In this document: positions 1 to 9,092 of the stretch, piece after piece
How positions within the stretch are numbered: the first letter of the stretch is position 1
Layout of the letters: each line of letters starts with the position of its first letter
Assembly: GCF_000315625.1 (NCBI RefSeq)
Contig: NW_005434652.1
Location: 96,667 to 160,666 of the forward strand
DNA from: Guillardia theta CCMP2712
Taxonomy: Eukaryota; Cryptophyceae; Pyrenomonadales; Geminigeraceae
Reading direction: 5' to 3'
DNA: 64,000 nucleotides
Notes under the pieces: model-generated
What the model saw: the letters and a program-made list of their open reading frames with translations, nothing else
The model's database searches: none
What the model was told of the DNA's origin: nothing
Made by a program: the position numbers and the translations under genes

Positions 1-35
1 TCCTCCTCCTCCTCCTCCTCCTCCTCCTCCTCCTC
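1..35. repeat. (TCC)n microsatellite at the left edge
   Basis: Uninterrupted TCC triplets from the first base to about 35. It lies downstream of the last visible exon of the minus-strand MSS51-like gene, probably in an intron or the 3' part of that gene outside the window. Confidence 0.9.
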
Positions 36-97
36 TCCACCCGCACTGTACTTGTCAGACTACTCCCTCCTCTTACCCCCATCCCCACCGTCTCTAC

Positions 98-1678
98 CGG
101 TCAGAGAGGAAGGAGATCCAGTTGAGGAGCTCGACGCGGTTCCAGGCATTGGTCGGAGGGCCTGCGGAACAGCCTCGGCGTGAGGAGGATGACAAGAGAG
201 TGAAGGGCGAGGAAAGGGGAGGAGGGGGGAGGAAGGAGAGGACTAGAGACGAGGAGGACAAGGGGGGAAGGGGGGGGCATAGGGGGTTGAGAAGGAGAAG
301 AAGAAGGGGAGGCAGGGTGAGGGAAGTAAGAAAGAGAGAAGAGCCGCGGGTAGGAAAGGGAAAGAAGGAAGAGGGGGGGAGGGAGGGAGGGAGGGAGAGC
401 GGGGGGGTTGAAAGGAAGGGAGAAGGTGTTTCTGCAAGGGATGGGTACAAGCAGAGCAGGGGGGGTATCTTGACCGGGAAAGTCAAACTCCGGAAATTTC
501 CTTCCGGAATCTGCAAAGACGTCAATGTGGGAGGAGAAAGCGGATGGAGAAGAAGTATAAAGGAGAAAAAGAAAGGAAACAAACTGAAGGGAGGAAGAGA
601 CGACGAGGTTGAGAAGGAGGAGGTGTTTTAGAGAAAGAGGAGGAGGATAAGCAGAACATGGACGAGAGGACTTAGCAGGAGAAGGAGGAGGAGGAGGAGG
701 AGGAGGAGGAGGAGCAGCAGCAGCAGCAGCAGTCAGTTTCTCACGAAGGTCTCGTAAATCCTGCTGGATCTCTCGGAGATCGTTAACCTAGATGAGATAA
801 ACTTCAGGCAAGATCCGAGCAGGGGAGACAGTCGAAGAATAATGACGAAGGAAGGAGAAGGAGAAAACATTGCAGATTGAGGAGGAGAAAATGGGAATGG
901 AAGGCAAGCAGGAAGGAATTATGAAAACAAGAGTGCAAGAATGCAACAAAAGCAGCGAAGGATAGAACAGATAACGCACCACTTTCTGGTAAGCCTTGTC
1001 CGACAAGTTGCATTCTTTCCTGCAGTGTCTTCAAAGAGATGAGTCAGTTCCGTCCGCAAGTTGACGGCGCTGCTTACGAAGGGAAGCCAGACTTTGGGCA
1101 GGAGTATCCCTGATAGCTGCAGCAGGAATCAGGACGAAGTCGAGGACAAGCACCTGGTGAAGCGGGGAGGGAGACGGGAGCGAGGAGGAGAAGGCCGAAC
1201 AGCAACAGCAGAAGGAGCAGGGGAGGAAGAACAGGGGAGATGGGGAAGGAGCAGCAGCGATACGGGAGGAGCAGTGAGGAAAAAGCGGGAGTAGCAGTGA
1301 GGAAAAAGGAAGGAGCAAAAAGGAGAAAGGAAGGAGCAGTGAGGAGAGAAGGGAAGGAAAAGGGAGGGAGAGCAGTAAGAGCTTGTGAAATAAAGGAGGA
1401 AACCTCTCAGAGCAAGATCCGCATCCCTTCCCGATCTTGGCATACTGCTCTGCAAGGTTTCGGATGGTAGGAGCAGGATGCTCTAGCATGGGACTTAAAG
1501 GCTCGTCCCTCCTTGTTGCTTCCTCTATCAACCGATTCGCATCTATCTCTACCCCCTTCTCCTTCTTTCCCTTCCCGAAGAGTCCAAAGAATCCCCTGGA
1601 AGGAACCCTGGCAACCCTCCATGCGGGGGAGGAGGAGGAGGAGATGATGCTTGAAGATAGACGATGTATGCTCATCAT
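98..1678 (-). CDS. MSS51-like mitochondrial zinc-binding protein, C-terminus beyond window
   Basis: Six exons keep phase on the minus strand: 1404-1678, 1078-1116, 980-1019, 745-787, 475-510, 98-161. The last one ends at a GT donor at 97-96, so the rest lies left of the window. The start is the first of two adjacent ATGs at 1678. The N-terminus (MMSIHRLSS..., then SRGFFGLFGKGKK) is Ser/Arg-rich and basic, like a mitochondrial presequence. The spliced product has CGSC followed by YSCPKSGFPSKEC, which matches the zf-MSS51 pattern (CPxSGxP). It then has DLHSGRKFPEFDFPG and NAWNRVELLNWISFLSDR, matching the MSS51 stretch FPEFDFP...NWDxFFYTR. In yeast Mss51 couples COX1 mRNA translation to cytochrome oxidase assembly; that role here is inference. 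The short exons are supported only by homology and phase, so exact junctions need RNA data. Confidence 0.75.
686..732. repeat. compound (GGA)n(GCA)n microsatellite
   Basis: GGA triplets run directly into GCA triplets. In my model this lies in an intron of the MSS51-like gene, just after a GTGAGA donor. Read through on the minus strand it would encode poly-Ala/poly-Pro. Confidence 0.85.
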
Positions 1679-1896
1679 CTCTGAGTAACATCAAAAGTGA
1701 ATGAAACAACACTATACTTTGATTGTATGGGTTTCAGGGGGAAATAGCTAGAGGGGGCGGGGCAGGAGATATGAAGATAAGCGACACGTTCATCGTCTTT
1801 CCCTCACTCGTCCTGAGCATGATTTAAAATTGAGGACATGGTCCAGGAGGAGCAGGAGCAGGAGCAATGGGAGGAGGAGGAGGAGCAGCAGTAGCA

Positions 1897-1940
<44 letters not shown>

Positions 1941-2491
1941 CGATGACGATGATGATGATGATGATAGTGGTGGTGGTGGTGGTGATGGTGATGATCATGA
2001 TCACGATCATGATCATGATCATGATTTGGCGGACTGCAAGGTTTTGGCGTACAGGAAGTGAGTTCTCTTGAAGACGAGGGTAGACAAGGTGACGATGATA
2101 TGTATGACAACTCTTGATGTTAAAATTTTGATAGAATCATCATAATGTTCACGTGATTGGGAGCATCTCTTCATGATCTAGACATCAGCCCTCTTGTCAT
2201 CCTCGCCATCTTTTTCTCGTGTCCTCGTCATGATCCTCAACATATCTGTAAACCATCATGGACTCCTCTACCCTTTCGCTCCTTGATCATCATGTCACTC
2301 AGATCAGCTTCTTCTTACTTCTCCTCCATCTCCTCCTCATCATCATCATCACAAGCACTAATGAGCCTCGTGCAAGGCGGCATTAAAACAGCATTACGGA
2401 CCACATCCCCTCCATTACCCCCGGCCCGGGGCCCGTAGGAAGCAGAAGGGGGAACTAACATGGTCACTGGGGGCTCGACTAGAAAATTTTC
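1679..2491. other. intergenic spacer between divergent genes, with (GAT)n
   Basis: Holds a long GAT repeat at about 1897-1965 followed by GGT and GATCAT/ATGATC-type repeats to about 2025. The poly-Asp, poly-His and poly-Ile ORFs here are readings of that repeat. No coding exon was recognised. The spacer must contain the promoters of the MSS51-like gene (minus) and Arp10 (plus). Confidence 0.7.
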
Positions 2492-3291
2492 ATGGCTGAA
2501 CCAGCGGCGATCCTGCTGGAGCTGGGGACGATGTACTGGAAGGTGAGAGGAGGAGGAGAGGGAGAAGAGATCACGACAAGGAGAAGAAGAGGGGCTGGTG
2601 AGCGCAGAGGATGCAGGGAAGAGGGAGAGGGAGAAGAGGAGAATTAGAAGGAAAGCGAAGACAAGTCAGTAGATATGTAGGAGAGTGAGGATACGACAAC
2701 GAACGAGTGCAAGTCTTCCCTGTTCCTCGAAGGATCCCAGGGGTTGGAAGGAGAGAGTGTAGATGTCTAGAGAGCGAGCGAGCAGTCCTTGTGAGAACAT
2801 TGCAGGTTGGTTTTGCTGGGGAGTATGTCCCTCGCAAGATTGTTCCGAAGAACATGTTGAGGAGGACAGCAGGTGAGAGGAATCCGAGAAGACGACCCTC
2901 ACGTGAAGTTGCAGAGCCAGAGAAAGTGGAGAAGGCGCTCAGAAACGTGTTCATCAACATCCTCCTGTGCACTCCACGAGGAAGGAAGGTTGTGTTGTGT
3001 GAGAAGGTAACAGAGCAGACCAAGTTTCGAGCTCTCGTGGTCAGGTGTGAACTGTAGTTGACGATAGAGGAGTAGTGGTGACGCCTTGCAGCATCCTGCT
3101 GGAGAAGCTTCAGGTTGACTCGGTACAGTTCGTCCCTGCTCTTGTACAGCCTGTCTACGCGTGCTGCCGAGACAATGAACTCTCGGGGTTGATGGTTGAT
3201 GTGAGTCGCACGAGGAGGGAGAGGGGAAGAGGGAGGAGCAGGGACAGGAGGAAGGAAGGAAGGGGAGGTGGGGGGAAGGGAGCAAGAGCAA

Positions 3292-3347
<56 letters not shown>

Positions 3348-5398
3348 AGAAGGGGAGGAGGAGGGTCTCAACATGATCTTTCACAGGTTGGTTACTCGGA
3401 GACTTGTGTGCTCCCTGTCTACCACGGGCATCCTCTCGTGCACGCCATGTCAGTAGCAGATGTTGGAACGCGGACTGTGCATGAATGTCTGGCGGCCCTG
3501 GCGGGTGAGAAGGAGCTTGTTCAGTGGCAGTCACCGGCTCCCGAAGACGCGATCCTGGACCATGTGGATGCGCACAGACAAGCAGAGGACATGGACGATG
3601 TTGTCGTACGAAGTTGCTCTCTCCACCCTGATGACGAGGTGCGAAGTGGTAGAGGAGGAAGCGTGTCTGTCTAACAGCTTCCAGCTCGAAACCATCCATG
3701 TGCTCGTTGGGCAGGGTCACCGAGTGATGGTCGGTCAGTTCGCGCGAACTAGTGAGCTGCTGATGGGCATCTGCTGGGGTTGGGTCAGTGCTGACGATGC
3801 TCTGACAGATGTTTGTAATGTCCTGTTTGGCATGAGCTGCGGCAAGTTTGTCGGTTGGCACGCCTTCACCTCTCTTTTGCTGCTCTTGCTCTTGTTTTCT
3901 CGCTCTTCTCTTCCTCTCCTCCTTAACGGTTTCCCCCTCTCCTGCTCACCTGGCATGCAGGAGACAGCGAGCTGAGTGCCGCCAAGCTTGTCCTCGACAG
4001 CCTGAGCAGATGCGAGTTGGATGTTCGAGCTCAGGTGTGATCCAACTGGGAAGGGAAGGGAAGGGAAGGGAAGGAGAAAGGGGAAAGGGGGGGCAGGGAG
4101 GGAGGGAGGAGCGAACCAGGCACGGGAGCGGGGGAGGGTGCGGGGGATGTAAAAGCAGGGGATGGGGTGGGCAGGAGGGCGGGAGGGGGAGGAGTGGGTG
4201 GGACAATAGAGGAGGGGAAGGTGACAATGATTGCAGGTGAGCAAGAAGGTAGTTCTGGTGGGGGGAGGAAGCATGCTTGAAGGCTTCAAGGTTCGCGCTT
4301 GTTCCTCTTCTACCCTCCAGCTGACACTCAGCAGGAGAGGCTCGTCATCGCGTGCAAGCAGCTCTGCGAAGAGGAGAAAAGGCACAAACTTACTCGTCCC
4401 CTTGCTTGCTTTTTGTCCAACCATGTGTTCCTCCCGTTTCATCCTCCTACCGCTCTGTCTCCCTTCCTTCTTGCCGCGTCTGACACTGTTCTCTTCTCCC
4501 GGTCCCCGAGCACGTCATTCTTCCTGCTCTTACCCTCTCCGTTCATTTGCGCTTCTCCTCCTCCTTCTCCTTCTCCTTCTCCTTCTCCTGCTCCTGCTTC
4601 TCCCTCTCCTCCTTCTCCTTCTTCTTCTCCTCCTTCTGCTTCTCCTCCTTCTCCTTCTCCTTCTCCTTCTTCTTCTCTTTCTTCTTCTTCTTTTTCTTGA
4701 TCATCATCATTGTCATTGTTCTGATTTCATTAGCAGCTATCGACATCTGAGGGTTCTTGTGGAAAGGATGAAAATCTACGGGGCATCGCTGGATGGAGCC
4801 CGCAAGCATGCGGTCCCAGCGAACATTCTACAGTGATGATCTCTCCTCCTCCTCCTCCTCCTCCTCCTCCTCCTCCTCCTCCTCCTCCTCCTCCTCTCTC
4901 CCTTCCTTTCTTGCCCGCCCTCCCCAACATACCCTCTCACTGATTCCAACCCCCCTTCCTTGCTTCCTTCCTTCCAATCGTTGTCTCTCCTTCCCCCCCC
5001 CATCCCCCCCCTCCTAACGGTCTTCAGGTGGATGAGTGCCTCCTTGATCTATGCTGCTCGTGGGGCGCCGCAAGGTGAGCATACAGTCGAGTAATTCTCC
5101 TGCCCCTCCTCGCACTCCCCCTCCCCCTCCCACTCCCACTCTTCCTTCCCTCTTCCTGCCCCTCCCCCTGTCCAGTTCTCTTCCTCTTCCCCTCCTGCTC
5201 TTCTCAAGTTTAGGTACAGGGATAACGCTAGAGAACTGGCGAGACTCTCGTTCCCTCCCGGACTTCCTTTTCCATCCTGCTCCCAACCTCCATCAGCTGC
5301 CCATGGCGACCGGGGTCGACTTATCATGGCGGGATGGCGCGCCATGGCTGCGGTCTGAGGAGAGGAGGACGGTGGTGGGAGATGAAGGGAGCAGATGA
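2492..5398 (+). CDS. ACTR10: Actin-related protein 10 (dynactin pointed-end Arp), 12 exons
   Basis: Exons in phase: 2492-2542, 2806-2872, 2915-3044, 3092-3200, 3387-3638, 3685-3778, 3961-4034, 4237-4290, 4332-4414, 4737-4832, 5028-5074, 5220-5398. They predict about 411 aa, against about 417 in animal ACTR10. Homology blocks in order: VGFAGEYVPRKIVP (actin strand 2 region), KVVLCEK, VGYSETCVLPVYHGHPLVHA, LETIHVLVGQGHRVMV, AAKLVLDSLSRCELDVRA, KKVVLVGGGSMLEGF and WMSASLIYAARG near the C-terminus. The LDSL...DVR...VVLVGG stretch is closest to Arp10/Arp11, which caps the dynactin pointed end for dynein cargo transport. Weak points are the donors at 3779 (GTTGGG) and 4415 (GTCCAA), chosen by phase and alignment. 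Introns are loaded with purine or pyrimidine repeats. The 3' end is 20 nt from the convergent LRR gene. Confidence 0.82.
3292..3348 (+). repeat. (GGAGCA)n hexanucleotide in Arp10 intron 4
   Basis: Near-perfect AGCAGG/GGAGCA units inside the 3201-3386 intron. The same hexamer family recurs in introns of the FkbM gene and in intergenic DNA near 21.76 and 42.58 kb. Confidence 0.9.
4553..4697 (+). repeat. (CTCCTT)n-type pyrimidine tract in Arp10 intron
   Basis: About 145 nt almost free of purines, built of CTCCTT, CTT and CTC units, within the 4415-4736 intron. It leads into an AG acceptor and may act as an oversized polypyrimidine tract. Confidence 0.85.
4842..4896 (+). repeat. (CTC)n microsatellite in Arp10 intron 10
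   Basis: Pure CTC triplets immediately downstream of the GTGATG donor at 4833. Confidence 0.9.
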
Positions 5399-5418
5399 AT
5401 GAGAATGCTGAAATCTTT

Positions 5419-7413
5419 CTAAACTTCATGCCAGTACTTGACGCCATGGTATCGTTTCACTTTCTCGACTTTGCTCTTGCGGTTCCGTTCCGTCAGATGT
5501 TTCCTGTACCTGCAGAAAAAGTTAGACGAGTGCTCTGCTGCTACTGAGGAGAAAGATGGGAGGAGGAGAGAGGAGGTCAGCATGGCGGGAAGAAGGCAGG
5601 ATGGGTGAGAGGAGATGGTGATCAAGGGGAGGGGAGGAGAATGAGGAAGAAGCTGAGCGAAGAAAATCTTGAAGGGCTGGTGCTGCACCCTCTAGAGAAT
5701 GAGAGTAGCGGAGGGAAAAACAAGAGGAGATGAGACAGAACATCTTGTGGGAAGAGGTTGAGATGATGAAGAGGAAGAGGAAGAGACGTACTCGTGAATG
5801 TTTCTTTTGCGGTACCAAGTCTCGGGGTCCATAATGGTGTCTGAGTCCGGAGGGGAACAAACCTGTCATGGCAGCGAGTAAAGAGCAAACATGACATCTT
5901 CACGCTTTACTTCACCTTGTCACCTTTGCAAACATTCTTCTCGTCATCATCGACCTCTCTCAATCCTGATTCTGAATGCATCTGCTGTCCCTCGACGGTC
6001 AAGGAGGCAGTGCGAGGTGGTTGATGTTTACCTCATTGTCAAGTTCAGGTACAAGTCTGTGAGGTTGATCATTGCCGTTCACGTAGAAGTACTGCAAGTT
6101 GGACTTCCTGTCTGAAGAAGTGAAGGAGTAAGAGGAGAGAGGCGAACAAGGAGGAGATACCTTGCTGCAGAAGCTCTCGAGGGATGGTGCCATGTAGTTC
6201 GTTGTTATGCAGGAAAAGATGAGAAAGCTAGAGATCAACTCAACAGGAGTTTTGTTGTAAGGAAAACAATTCTTCACGTTCTTCAGCTGCGCAAGTTCAG
6301 CAGGTATTGTTCCGGTCAGCAAATTCTCTTGCAGTATGATCATGCGAAGATTGTGCTGAAGACACGAACTGTTCAGGTAATTCAGCCTCAAGACCTATCA
6401 ATCCTCACTAGCTCTCCCCAAGCAGCTGGAATCGATCCTTCGAGGAAATTCTCAGCGAGAACGATCTTCTCTCTTTGAAACAACCATCACAAACAACAAC
6501 GGCTTCTCAAATGATAGTCTTACAGTCTTAGGAGCTTTCTAAGGTCAGGGATTGATCCAGTCTGGAGAAAAACTCACATGTCTGCTGTTGTGACTCAAAG
6601 AAGTGCTGCAATACCAACAGGTTGTCAAACAAGATGAGATCTATAAGTCTTCAAGTCAGCTTGCAATCAAAATGACATCAGCCCACCTTTCAATCTCTCT
6701 AGTCTTGAAATGTCCATGGGCATGGTTCCGCTGATATTATTCGCGGATAGATCGAGCACCTTCAAACGCACGTCAAAAAACGATGATCAAGTTTCTCATG
6801 AGGTCTCAAAGGAATGCTCTCTCTAGAGACATTTCAGACAGCATGAAAGCTCTGGCAGATGACAAGTTTTGACGTCACCTCGAGATTCTCAAAGACGCTG
6901 ATTCCATCCGGCAAGGCCCCGACGAGGCGATTGTGCGGTAAAACTATCGCGCTCACCGCACTGCTCCCCTCTGCCGTGCAGAATATACCATACCATAGGC
7001 AACAGTCAGGGACCTGACGTGCGCTCGTTACCACTCGACTGAGATGAGAAACCCTTGTACAAACCGATGGCTTGATGGCTCCGTTGTGCTGCCAACCAAG
7101 ATTTCCACCAACTGCCAGATAGATGAGTCCTAGCTCGCTGCATGCTGCTACTCACCCCCCCATGCTAGCCCGATCGAGGAGCCGCTCGATCGGCTGGTCG
7201 GCTGCTCGCATGGCCTGCGCGATGGAAATAATCAACCCTTTGCTTCCTTGCTTCATGGCGACAAGACCTTCCCTGTGCTCCACATTTCCAGCCATCTCCA
7301 TTGGTGCCCACGTAGAGCAGCTCGAGGTACTTCATGTCCTCCCATGAGCATCGCTGCTGTGCCCCCCCGGCGCTCACCAGCAGCAGCATCAACACCAACC
7401 CAAGTTTCATCAT
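5419..7413 (-). CDS. Secreted plant-type leucine-rich-repeat protein, 11 exons
   Basis: Exons in phase: 7284-7413, 6879-7111, 6687-6759, 6615-6640, 6524-6561, 6409-6472, 6278-6355, 6161-6227, 6032-6111, 5792-5862, 5419-5509. They predict 316 aa. The signal peptide is MMKLGLVLMLLLVSAGGA. It is followed by an LRR N-terminal cap of plant style (VGTNGDGWK, then CLWYGIFC) and about six LRRs of the LxxLxLxxNxLxGxIPxxxxxL type, for example VLDLSANNISGTMP, LAENFLEGSIPAAWGEL, MIILQENLLTGTIPAEL and LFLHNNELHGTIPREL. A basic tail (YRKHLTERNRKSKVEKVKRY) ends at TAG 5419. There is no transmembrane segment and no kinase. Many introns interrupt at or near LRR unit boundaries. Likely extracellular ligand or wall binding, by analogy with PGIP-like and receptor ectodomains; the partner is unknown. 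The 26-nt exon 6615-6640 is the most fragile call. Confidence 0.82.
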
Positions 7414-8116
7414 CGCAATGCTCTAGTAGCTAGTATATGAATTATTCTCTTTATTGACTGAAACTTGAAAGAAGGGCAAACCGGAGCAAACAAAGGAGGG
7501 GGAGAAATAGAGCCTACAAACCCGCCTCAAGAAAAAAAATATTTATTGACCGTGAAAAAAAACAGAGCAAAACTTGTCAAACTTTTCAACGGTCTTTCAT
7601 ACAATATATATATATATTATATATCAGTTATATCCTGGGGAGGGGGGGGGGGGGGTGGTGGGGGCGGGGCCGGGCAGCCTGTGACTCAGCGGCGGCACCC
7701 TCCCGCCAGGCGGGCCGGCGGCTCACTCAGACGGTCACTTTGCCGCCCCGGCAGTGGTATGAGTGAGACGGCCACGGTACTATGCCATCATGCCAGTGAT
7801 CAATTCAGTCACGGTCAGAGCCTAAGGCGGGGTCACGGCCGGAAGTTAGCGCACGGTACCGGTGACTCCCCGAGTCCGCGATCCGATCCGATCCGGGCCC
7901 GGGAGTCCGCGGCTAGTGTGGCCGCGGCGGTGAGTGAGCCGCTCCGCCGCGAGTCACCGTACTGCGGCCGCAGCCTCGGCGGCCAGCCAATCCTGGGGCC
8001 GCCCCGCCCCCAGGCTCGGAGCCGGCGGCCCGGGCGCGGGGCCGGGCCGCGAGGGGGCGGCCCGGCCAGACTCGGGTGACCGAGTCTGCAAGCTTGAATC
8101 CGACTGGCATCACGGT
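7414..8116. other. Upstream spacer and left half of a GC-rich dispersed island
   Basis: A (TA)n stretch near 7605-7625, then a long G-run at about 7640-7660. From 7665 follows GC-rich sequence with words such as GGGCCGGGC, GACTCA, CGGTAC and GATCCGATCC. ORFs across it are compositional. The island is interrupted at 8121 by the copia insertion and resumes at 15929. Confidence 0.6.
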
Positions 8117-8121
8117 GATGT
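8117..8121. repeat. Target-site duplication, left copy (GATGT)
   Basis: GATGT directly precedes the 5' LTR and is matched by GATGT at 15929-15933 directly after the 3' LTR. Five base pairs is the usual size for copia integrases. Confidence 0.92.
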
Positions 8122-8510
8122 TGATGTTGCACCCGCATGACGTTACGTCAGTAACGGACATGGCAGCATCATGCGAGTAGTCGCAAGAGGCTACGTACGC
8201 TGGCGAGGTGTATAATGCTAGAATCGAAGATGTGTACTGGGCGTAGACGTACGTACAACACATTGGTATGATGAAAGCATGAGGCTGGTATAAACCGATA
8301 CACATGTTTACTCATTGCTGTATTACGGGTTAAGCCTGACCTCGACATATAAGCAACCCATCTTAGACGTTGGCCACGTCATCAGAATGGGATTGCACGA
8401 ACATTGACGTGTGTTCTCTTACTGCTGTACATAAACAAATCTAGCTTCATTGTTCATCTGTTCTACTCCTAAGTGCACTATCGCTCAGTTGCTGGACTAT
8501 ACCCGCATCA
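8122..8510 (+). repeat. 5' LTR
   Basis: Begins TGATGTTGCACCC and ends CCCGCATCA, with 5-bp terminal inverted repeats TGATG/CATCA. It should carry the element's promoter; ACATATAAGC at about 8347 is a possible TATA box. By eye it matches 15540-15928 throughout. Confidence 0.95.
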
Positions 8511-8540
8511 GGTTATAAAAGCCTCGCGTTAAAGGAACAG

Positions 8541-9092
8541 ATGTCGCCATACCGTCTACAATGGCCGCCAATCAATCAGCCTCAGGACTCGATGATTACA
8601 GCAGTAACACCCGAGAATATGCAAAGACTTGCCCCAGATATCGAGAACTTTATACAGTTCGAGTTGATAGGGCAATACTATGCATACCTCAACTCTGAAG
8701 GGAATCCAGAAAATATGAGAGCCTACTTCGATTGTCATTTTCCCATCAGAGATACTCAATCAGAAGAATTACAGGAAAACATGAGACAGAAAAGGAGAGA
8801 ATTTGTACGAGAAGCAGATGCTGCTTTGACGCAAATCCTCCACACTGTTTACATGCAATGCCCTGGCAGGATTCAGATTCTGAAAGCCCACATGGAAGAA
8901 GAACACAAATCCCCCGAGACACCTACAAAGCTTTGCTTAGCTGGGATCAAGGCATGGACAGACTTTAAAAGACTAGACAAGCCAACCGAAGCAACAAAAG
9001 CTGAACAGACCCTTGCCAATCTCAAACTCCGAACTAGAGCAAGCAGTAATCTACAACGGAGACTACCAGAGTTACATCCCCAATGTGGTTAG
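8541..9092 (+). CDS. gag: copia gag, first-frame segment
   Basis: The first ATG after the 5' LTR opens a 183-aa frame (MSPYRLQWPPINQPQ...) that stops at 9092. Sequence that looks like continued helical Gag (QSYIPNVVRTLKKFASQGKD) is in the +1 frame, which is open from 8977. Gag is therefore split across two frames overlapping at 8977-9092, as if read by +1 frameshifting or broken by an indel. No complete CCHC zinc knuckle is seen. A lone CKICKEK at about 9510 in the second frame may be its remnant. Confidence 0.75.
   Translation: MSPYRLQWPPINQPQDSMITAVTPENMQRLAPDIENFIQFELIGQYYAYLNSEGNPENMRAYFDCHFPIRDTQSEELQENMRQKRREFVREADAALTQILHTVYMQCPGRIQILKAHMEEEHKSPETPTKLCLAGIKAWTDFKRLDKPTEATKAEQTLANLKLRTRASSNLQRRLPELHPQCG

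Noticed and set aside
122-631. 169-aa plus-strand ORF rich in Arg/Glu/Gly
   Set aside because: Purine-rich low complexity. The minus strand of the same interval carries two exons of the MSS51-like gene with family motifs.
1790-2110. ORFs of poly-His, poly-Ile and poly-Asp
   Set aside because: These are the six readings of the GAT microsatellite; no flanking protein-like sequence.
2571-3861. Two overlapping minus-strand ORFs (267 and 320 aa)
   Set aside because: Antisense to Arp10 exons. Their sequence is explained by the opposite strand and by the GGAGCA repeat read as poly-Leu or Ser-Cys.
4231-4836. 201-aa plus-strand ORF continuous across Arp10 exons 8 to 10
   Set aside because: The middle is a pyrimidine repeat read as poly-Leu. 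Removing it as introns restores the actin-family alignment in correct phase.
7605-7625. (TA)n as the promoter of the copia element or LRR gene
   Set aside because: Simple repeat about 200 nt upstream of the LRR start and outside the LTR; no evidence for promoter function.
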